Part shown: piece after piece, positions 5,496-10,361 of the stretch
Position numbering within the stretch: the stretch's first letter is position 1
How the letters are laid out: each line of letters starts with the position of its first letter
Source of the DNA: Pseudomonadota bacterium
GTDB lineage: Bacteria; Pseudomonadota; Alphaproteobacteria; Rhizobiales; Rhizobiaceae
Direction of reading: 5' to 3'
Assembly (NCBI GenBank): GCA_023433855.1
Contig: JAEYTV010000477.1
Span: 1-10,361, forward strand
Length of the DNA: 10,361 nt
Translations under genes and position numbers: made by a program
Notes under the pieces: model-generated
The model's input: only the letters and a program-made list of their open reading frames with translations
Database searches by the model: none
What the model was told of the DNA's origin: nothing

Positions 5496-5965
5496 CGGAA
5501 CGCCTCCATGATCTTCCTTTCGAACCCATCGGCGATGTCGCGGATGGTTGCTTCGGTATCGGAACAGTCGATCGTGTGAACGAACAGCGTCTTGCGGTCC
5601 TCGGTGACGTCGACGGACAGGGTACCGGGAGTGAGGGTGATGAGATTGGCGAGCAGCGTAATCTCGAAATCACGGTCGACGGTGAGCGGAAAGGCGAAGA
5701 TGCCGGGCTTCAGGTCCATGCGCGGACTGACGACGAGGACGGCGACCCTCCATGCCGACAGCGCCAGCTCCCGGAAGAACAGCATCAGCAGCGAAAGGAT
5801 GCGCCCGAGCCGCCGCCAGTATCCCCGCGGGCCCATTTCCTCGCGAACGATCCACAGCGACAGGGTCGCCAGGACAAAGCCGAAGATCAGGTTCTGCAGT
5901 GTGGCGCTGCCGGTGATGGCCGCCCAGATGACGGCGAGCACAAGGGAAAGGATATAGGTGATCAC
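5492..5965 (-). CDS. mrpE: Mrp cation/H+ antiporter subunit E (MnhE/PhaE), GTG start
   Basis: A 157-residue protein of usual MrpE length. The N-terminal hydrophobic helices (about 2-37 and 54-77) are followed by a cytosolic domain. Conserved family features are [16 protein letters not shown] and the following VHTID strand, in the C-terminal half. The start is GTG at 5963-5965: it overlaps the mrpD stop by four bases (GTGA) and is preceded by a perfect AGGAGG six bases away. Translating from there gives the expected [10 protein letters not shown] beginning. No nearby in-frame ATG exists. MrpE contributes to full antiport rate and complex stability. Confidence 0.94.
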   Translation of the reverse strand: MITYILSLVLAVIWAAITGSATLQNLIFGFVLATLSLWIVREEMGPRGYWRRLGRILSLLMLFFRELALSAWRVAVLVVSPRMDLKPGIFAFPLTVDRDFEITLLANLITLTPGTLSVDVTEDRKTLFVHTIDCSDTEATIRDIADGFERKIMEAFR

Positions 5966-7521
5966 GGCGCGCCTCCTCCCGGGAAGACGGAACGGATATA
6001 GGCGGACGGGTCGGCAAGCCCGGCGGCGGCCTGCTGCGTGACCGCAAGCAGCGGCTCCGGCAGGATGCCGAAGACAAACACCAGCGCAGTGAGGCCGGCA
6101 AGTGGCAGGGTGACCCGCCAGTTGGCCGAAACAGCCGTGCCCTGCCCTGGTGATTGCCCGGGCCGCCAGAATGCCAGCAGGAATACCCGCGCGAGCGAAA
6201 GCGTTATGAGAAAGGCCGACACGAGTATGGCTGTCGCCAGCCACCAGGCGCCGATGTCGAGCGACGCCTTGAGCAGGGCCACCTTTGGCCACAGCCCGGA
6301 AAGCGGCGGCAGCCCGGCGGCGGCCAGGAAAAGCCCGAAGCTTGCCAGCGAGAACCATGGCGCCTGACGGTAAAGGCCGGCAAGATCGGAGAGCGTCCAT
6401 GACCCGCCAAGCCGGGCGGCGTGTCCAGCCACAAGGTAAAGCGCCGTCATGGTGACGACGGAATGCAGCGCGTAGAGGATCGCGCCGCTGACGGCGGCGG
6501 GTGTCCCGATCGCCACGCCCGCCATCATGTTGCCGATGCCGGCGATGACCAGATAACCGACCAGCTTGCGCAGATCGTTCTGGGCTAGCGCCCCCAATGC
6601 GCCGATCACCATGGTCAGCGCCGCCGATACCGCGATCACCAGGCTCAGTTCCTCCCGCTCGACCGGCAGCAGCATGACCGTCACCCGCACCAGCGCATAG
6701 ATGCCGACCTTGGTCAGCAGGCCGCCGAACAAGGCGGACACCACGATGCGCGGCGTGTGGTAGGAGGCAGGCAGCCAGAAATTGACCGGGAAGGCGGCCG
6801 CCTTCATGGCGAAGGCCAGGATGAACAGCGCCGTCAGCGTCGTCAGCGGCGCGGTTTCCCGCAGCCCGCCGGCCTTCATCGCGATGTCGGCCATGTTGAG
6901 CGTGCCGAAGATGGCGTAGAGATAACCAACCGAGATCAGGAAAAGCGTGGTGGCGATCAGGTTCAGCACCGCATATTTCAGCGCGCCGTCGATCTGCTCG
7001 GGCCGGGAGCCCAGAACGAGAAGGCCGAAGGACGAGATCAGCAGCACCTCGAACCAGACGTAGAGATTGAAGATGTCGCCGGTCAGGAAAGCCCCCGTGA
7101 CGCCGGCCATCAGCAGCATCAGGAAGGGAAAGAAGCCGTAGCGGCGGCCGTTGGCGTCGATGTCGGCAAGGGCATAGATGCCGGCCGCCAGCGCAGCGAC
7201 GGCCGACACGAGCGCCATCACCGCGCCGAAAAGGTCGGCGGTGAAGGCGATGCCGAAGGGCCGCAGCCAGCGACCCATCACCATCGTCACGGGCCCGGTG
7301 GCCAGCACCCGCCACAGCAGCGCCGCGTCGAGAAGCACGAGGAGGGCAAGGCCGGTGACGGCGATGGTGCCATGCAGGCGGACAGACTTGCGCACCATCA
7401 TCAGGAGCGCGCCGGTGCCGATCATCAGGACCACCGGCAGCACGACCAGCCAGTCGGCGACAGGCGTCCTGGCCATCACGAGGGCTGCGGAAAGGTCGAT
7501 GGGCGCAGAAGGTGTGGCCAT
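5962..7521 (-). CDS. mrpD: Mrp cation/H+ antiporter subunit D (MnhD/PhaD)
   Basis: A 519-residue polytopic membrane protein homologous to the NuoL/M/N proton-pumping subunits of complex I. The conserved channel residues are present: Glu158 in YVWFEVLLISSF (helix 5) and Lys240 in FAMKAAAFPVNFWLPASY (helix 7), which correspond to the essential Glu137 and Lys219 described for Bacillus MrpD. The NDLRKLVGYLVIAGIGNM and LPPLSGLWPK stretches are also diagnostic. MrpD is one of the two large ion-translocating subunits. The ATG at 7519-7521 is two bases after the mrpC stop, with a weak ribosome site, so expression probably depends on translational coupling. Residues 1-20 precede the first helix and are slightly longer than in many relatives. 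The C terminus overlaps mrpE by four bases. Confidence 0.96.
   Translation of the reverse strand: MATPSAPIDLSAALVMARTPVADWLVVLPVVLMIGTGALLMMVRKSVRLHGTIAVTGLALLVLLDAALLWRVLATGPVTMVMGRWLRPFGIAFTADLFGAVMALVSAVAALAAGIYALADIDANGRRYGFFPFLMLLMAGVTGAFLTGDIFNLYVWFEVLLISSFGLLVLGSRPEQIDGALKYAVLNLIATTLFLISVGYLYAIFGTLNMADIAMKAGGLRETAPLTTLTALFILAFAMKAAAFPVNFWLPASYHTPRIVVSALFGGLLTKVGIYALVRVTVMLLPVEREELSLVIAVSAALTMVIGALGALAQNDLRKLVGYLVIAGIGNMMAGVAIGTPAAVSGAILYALHSVVTMTALYLVAGHAARLGGSWTLSDLAGLYRQAPWFSLASFGLFLAAAGLPPLSGLWPKVALLKASLDIGAWWLATAILVSAFLITLSLARVFLLAFWRPGQSPGQGTAVSANWRVTLPLAGLTALVFVFGILPEPLLAVTQQAAAGLADPSAYIRSVFPGGGAP
5972..5977 (-). promoter_or_regulatory. Strong ribosome binding site for the GTG start of mrpE
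   Basis: A complete AGGAGG on the minus strand lies six bases before GTG (5965-5963), inside the 3' end of mrpD. It decides the start of mrpE, which lacks a nearby ATG. Confidence 0.8.
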
Positions 7522-7523
7522 GC

Positions 7524-7901
7524 TCAGTATCCGGTCGGCGGCAGGTCGTCGGCACGCGGCTCGGCAAGTCGCATGTCGTCGGTGTTGTCGGTGCCGAGTT
7601 CCTGATACCCCCGATAGGTCAGCACCAGAAGAAAGGCGAAAAACGAAAACGAGATCACGATCGCCGTCAGGATCAGCGCCTGCGGCAGCGGGTTGGCGGT
7701 ACCGGCAGGCAGTGCGTCCAAGCCGCCAGCGATGATCGGCGGCACTTCCCGCGTCAGCCGGCCCGCCGTGAACAGGAGCAGGTTCACCGCATTGCCCAGG
7801 AGGACGATGCCAAGCAGGATCCGCACCGTGTACTTCGACAGCATGAGGTAGACTGCCGCCGCAAAGAAGAGGCCGATCAGGATGGCAAAGAGCACTTCCA
7901 T
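7524..7901 (-). CDS. mrpC: Mrp cation/H+ antiporter subunit C (MnhC/PhaC)
   Basis: A 125-residue subunit homologous to NuoK of complex I, with three membrane helices (about 2-21, 25-46 and 74-96). The signatures GIVLLGNAVNLLLF (31-44) and NPLPQALILTAIVISF (70-85) are clear. The C-terminal 25 residues are acidic and probably cytosolic. The ATG overlaps the mrpB stop by one base (TGATG), with GGGGAGGG upstream. Length is normal. In the complex MrpC packs between MrpA and MrpD and helps form the ion path. Confidence 0.95.
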   Translation of the reverse strand: MEVLFAILIGLFFAAAVYLMLSKYTVRILLGIVLLGNAVNLLLFTAGRLTREVPPIIAGGLDALPAGTANPLPQALILTAIVISFSFFAFLLVLTYRGYQELGTDNTDDMRLAEPRADDLPPTGY

Positions 7902-8341
7902 CAGTTGCCCTCCCCGCCTGCGTCGGGTCCAGGCTCCTGCTCGAGCGCAAGCGCGATCGAGGTGATGGCACCGACGACCACCAGATAGACGCCGACATCA
8001 AAGGATACCACCGTCGCCAGCGGCACCTCGACGCCGAAGAGATGGGGATAGACCCAGAGCCCCGTCATGAAGGGGACACCAAAGAAGATCGAGACGAGCC
8101 CCGACAGCGTCGACAGGAAGAGGCCCGCACCGGCAATCGCCATCGGGTGGAAGCGGATGGCGCGGCGTACCGCGCCGACGCCGAAGGCGATGCCGTAGAT
8201 GGCGAAGGCGGAGACGGCGATCAAGCCACCGATGAAGCCCCCGCCCGGTTCGTTATGGCCGCGCAGCAGGACGAAGACCGAAAAGAGCAGCATCAGGGCC
8301 GTCAGCACCGGGGCGGCGGTCCGGAAGATCAGCGTGTTCAT
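7901..8341 (-). CDS. mrpB: Mrp cation/H+ antiporter subunit B (MnhB/PhaB)
   Basis: A 146-residue membrane subunit. The family signature [13 protein letters not shown] spans residues 28-40, followed by further helices and the typical [21 protein letters not shown] segment near the C terminus. The ATG at 8339-8341 gives [12 protein letters not shown] and has a GGGGG ribosome site. An in-frame ATG at 8416 would overlap mrpA and add 25 hydrophilic residues unlike the family, so it is rejected. The gap to mrpA is 46 bases, the only sizeable gap in the operon. In some rhizobial antiporters (Pha1) A and B are fused; here they are separate. Confidence 0.95.
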   Translation of the reverse strand: MNTLIFRTAAPVLTALMLLFSVFVLLRGHNEPGGGFIGGLIAVSAFAIYGIAFGVGAVRRAIRFHPMAIAGAGLFLSTLSGLVSIFFGVPFMTGLWVYPHLFGVEVPLATVVSFDVGVYLVVVGAITSIALALEQEPGPDAGGEGN

Positions 8342-8387
8342 GGGCAAGCCCCCATCGTTGCGGCAGGGCCAGCCGGCCGGCGAGCGC

Positions 8388-10361
8388 TCATGACCGTCCC
8401 TCCCCGGTTCCGGCACGACGACCGGCTCTCACCCGGACCAGCGCCAGAACGGCAAGACCGGTGATCATCACCACCGCGATTTCACCGAGCGTATCGGTGC
8501 CCCGGAAGTCGACGATGATGACGTTCACGACGTTGGCCCCGTGGGCAACAACCTTCGAATAGGCGTTGAAGAAGCCGGTCAGCAGATTGTCGAACGGCGC
8601 TTCCACCGACTTCAGGAGCAGCAGCATGAAGCCGAGGCCGCAGGCGGCAGCCACCGTTGCATCGAAGAGCAACTGCCCGATCGGCCGGTGGTCCCTGGGG
8701 GAAAGCCGAAGCCGCGTCATGACCAGTGCAAGAATGACGACGGAGAGCGTCTCCACCATGAATTGCGTGAAGGACAGGTCCGGCGCACCAAAGAGCAGGA
8801 AGAGCACCGCGACCGCAAAACCCTGGATGCCGAGCGACACGATCGCCGTCAGGCGGTCGCTGGCCGTCAGCACCGCGACGATGCCGATCGCCGCGATCAC
8901 CAGGAAGGCTGCCTCCTGCACCAGGATAAGGTCCGGCCATGCCGGCACTCCCGGCAGTTCGCCAAAGACGATCGGCGGCACGAGCAGCGTCAGCGCCACC
9001 AGGATGAAGGTGACGGTCACGTAGATTTCCAGCCGGCCGGGCTGGAGGATGCGTATCAGGCCTGCCGAGATCCGCACGAGGCCGGAGACGAAATGGTCGA
9101 AGCCCCGGTCCGGCCCGGGGCCGAGGTTTTCCACAAGACCGACCATCAGGGCGCGAGCGGTTTGAAGACGCCAGTAGACGAGGACGCCGAGAGCAACCGT
9201 CAGAAGCGAGAGAAGCAGCGGCAAGCCCAGATGCGGCACCGCGGTGATATCGATCGCCACGGGCTCGTCGAGAATAGCGGTGGCCATCGGCGACGAAACG
9301 TAGCGGTGCACGAGACCGGAGAACAACGCAGCCAGGAGGCCGAGGACGGCAAGGATCACAGGACCGATCCAGAGGGTCGCAGGCCCCTCATGCGCATGCT
9401 TCGGCGTTTCGACCCGTGGGCCGACAAAGGGCTTCAGGGCGACCGCGAAGGCGATCGCGAACATCAGCGCATTGCCGATCACCGCCAGCACGGTGAAGAA
9501 GACCGCCCGCGGATTGCCGGCGGCAAGTGCGGCATAGATCTCCTCCTTGGCGAGGAAGCCGAAGAACAGCGGCAGCCCGCCCATGGAACAGGCGGCCAGC
9601 AAAGCCGCGCCGAAGGTGACGGGCATGGCCGATGCCAGGCCGCCGAGCCTCGTCACGTCACGCGTGCCCGCTTCGTGGTCGACGATGCCGGCAACCATGA
9701 ACAGGGCGCCCTTGAACAGGGAATGGGCCACCAGGTAGAGAACGGCGGCCTCGATGGCATGCGGCGCGTCGAAGCCGATCAGCATCACCAGAAGCCCGAG
9801 CGAGGCCATGGTCGTGTAGGCGAGCATGAGCTTCAGGTCTGTCTGGCGGATCGCGAGCAAGGTGCCGGCGATCAGCGTGACGCCGCCGAAGAAAGGCAGG
9901 AGGATTTCCCAGGCGGGCGTGGCACCCATGACCGGATTGAGCCGCATCAGCAGATAAACACCGGCCTTCACCATGGTGGCCGAGTGGAGATAGGCCGAAA
10001 CCGGCGTGGGCGCCTCCATGGCGTTCGGCAGCCAGAAGTGGAACGGAAACTGCGCCGACTTGGTGAAGGCGCCGCCCAACACCAGCAACAGCGCCGCCAG
10101 GTAGAAAGGGCTTTCCCTCAGGCCGTTTTCCAGATGCACGAGCAGCGAAAGCTGGGTGACGCCGGTGATGTTCCAGATGAAGACCAGGCCGGCGAGAAGG
10201 CACAGCCCCCCTGCCCCGGTGACCACCAGCGCCTGCAGGGCCGCCCTGCGGGCCGCTTCGCGCCCATGATCGAAGCCGATCAGCAGGAAGGAGGTGATGG
10301 AGGTGAGTTCCCAGTAGACGAAGAGCATCAGGAAACTGTCCGACACCACGAGGCCGAGCAT
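8388..10361 (-). CDS. mrpA: Mrp cation/H+ antiporter subunit A (MnhA/PhaA), 5' end outside window
   Basis: 657 C-terminal codons of the largest subunit; comparison with Bacillus MrpA suggests that roughly 110-125 residues are missing at the N terminus, so the Met at the window edge is internal. The NuoL-like part holds Glu18 (visible numbering) in YWELTS, Lys132 in HSATMVKAG and Lys217 in AHSLFKGAL, equivalents of the family's conserved channel Glu and Lys residues. After it comes the MrpA-specific C-terminal extension: a DUF4040/MbhD-like segment (about 480-550, with [15 protein letters not shown]) and an MbhE-like segment (about 565-645, with [19 protein letters not shown]). Together these are the hallmark of MrpA against NuoL. 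It translocates ions in the inner membrane as part of the seven-subunit complex. Whether Na+ or K+ is the physiological substrate cannot be read from the sequence. Confidence 0.96.
   Translation of the reverse strand: MLGLVVSDSFLMLFVYWELTSITSFLLIGFDHGREAARRAALQALVVTGAGGLCLLAGLVFIWNITGVTQLSLLVHLENGLRESPFYLAALLLVLGGAFTKSAQFPFHFWLPNAMEAPTPVSAYLHSATMVKAGVYLLMRLNPVMGATPAWEILLPFFGGVTLIAGTLLAIRQTDLKLMLAYTTMASLGLLVMLIGFDAPHAIEAAVLYLVAHSLFKGALFMVAGIVDHEAGTRDVTRLGGLASAMPVTFGAALLAACSMGGLPLFFGFLAKEEIYAALAAGNPRAVFFTVLAVIGNALMFAIAFAVALKPFVGPRVETPKHAHEGPATLWIGPVILAVLGLLAALFSGLVHRYVSSPMATAILDEPVAIDITAVPHLGLPLLLSLLTVALGVLVYWRLQTARALMVGLVENLGPGPDRGFDHFVSGLVRISAGLIRILQPGRLEIYVTVTFILVALTLLVPPIVFGELPGVPAWPDLILVQEAAFLVIAAIGIVAVLTASDRLTAIVSLGIQGFAVAVLFLLFGAPDLSFTQFMVETLSVVILALVMTRLRLSPRDHRPIGQLLFDATVAAACGLGFMLLLLKSVEAPFDNLLTGFFNAYSKVVAHGANVVNVIIVDFRGTDTLGEIAVVMITGLAVLALVRVRAGRRAGTGEGRS

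Noticed and set aside
5966..7567. The mrpE reading frame stays open for more than 500 codons upstream, through mrpD
   Set aside because: It is an Arg/Ala/Pro-rich out-of-frame translation of mrpD. The true mrpE start is the GTG at 5965 with a strong ribosome site.
6757..7605. Long open frame on the plus strand (282 codons) opposite mrpD
   Set aside because: Its product is rich in His, Gln, Gly, Arg and Glu with no domain, as expected for the antisense of a GC-rich membrane-protein gene. mrpD on the other strand is unambiguous.
8342..8416. In-frame upstream ATG giving a longer MrpB that overlaps mrpA
   Set aside because: The added residues are hydrophilic and not part of the family; the ATG at 8341 has its own ribosome site and yields the standard N terminus.

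Overview
The window is GC-rich chromosomal DNA of an alphaproteobacterium. The gene set and order point to the Rhizobiales, most likely the Rhizobiaceae (Agrobacterium/Sinorhizobium/Rhizobium relatives). The evidence is a Ros/MucR zinc-finger regulator, a DUF5330 protein, a lone sufE, a DUF6456 protein and a PAS sensor kinase in the order typical of that group, beside a complete-looking multi-subunit Mrp (Pha/Mnh) cation/proton antiporter operon. No mobile element, CRISPR array, rRNA or tRNA is visible. This is ordinary core-genome sequence.

Layout from the left. Bases 1-843 (minus) are the first 281 codons of a membrane-anchored PAS histidine kinase, probably DivJ, starting at GTG. A 466-base divergent intergenic region (844-1309) separates it from a plus-strand pair: a DUF5330 protein (1310-1741), followed by three stem-loops and a strong terminator, then sufE (1931-2353). 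Convergent to sufE is a two-gene minus-strand unit with an 8-base overlap: a DnaA-domain-IV-like helix-turn-helix protein (3169-3591) and a DUF6456 protein (2379-3176). Next is mucR (3896-4330, minus) with a clear intrinsic terminator at 3752-3780 and a 400-base upstream region carrying several perfect hairpins. Bases 4732-10361 (minus) hold mrpA (5' end outside the window), mrpB, C, D, E, F and G. From mrpB to mrpG the genes overlap by 1-4 bases or are 2 bases apart.

How the genes work together. The seven Mrp subunits form one membrane complex that exchanges Na+ or K+ for protons and supports pH and salt homeostasis. DivJ feeds the DivK-CtrA cell-cycle pathway, and MucR is a global silencer that intersects with CtrA control in alphaproteobacteria. 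The DnaA-like/DUF6456 pair sits between them and has no known function; it is the best place to look for new biology. SufE serves Fe-S cluster assembly with SufS, encoded elsewhere.

I found no convincing new multi-gene system. The items worth checking are the structured RNA after the DUF5330 gene, the hairpins upstream of mucR, the unusual zinc-ligand set of this MucR, the basic tail on MrpF, and the DnaA-like/DUF6456 pair.
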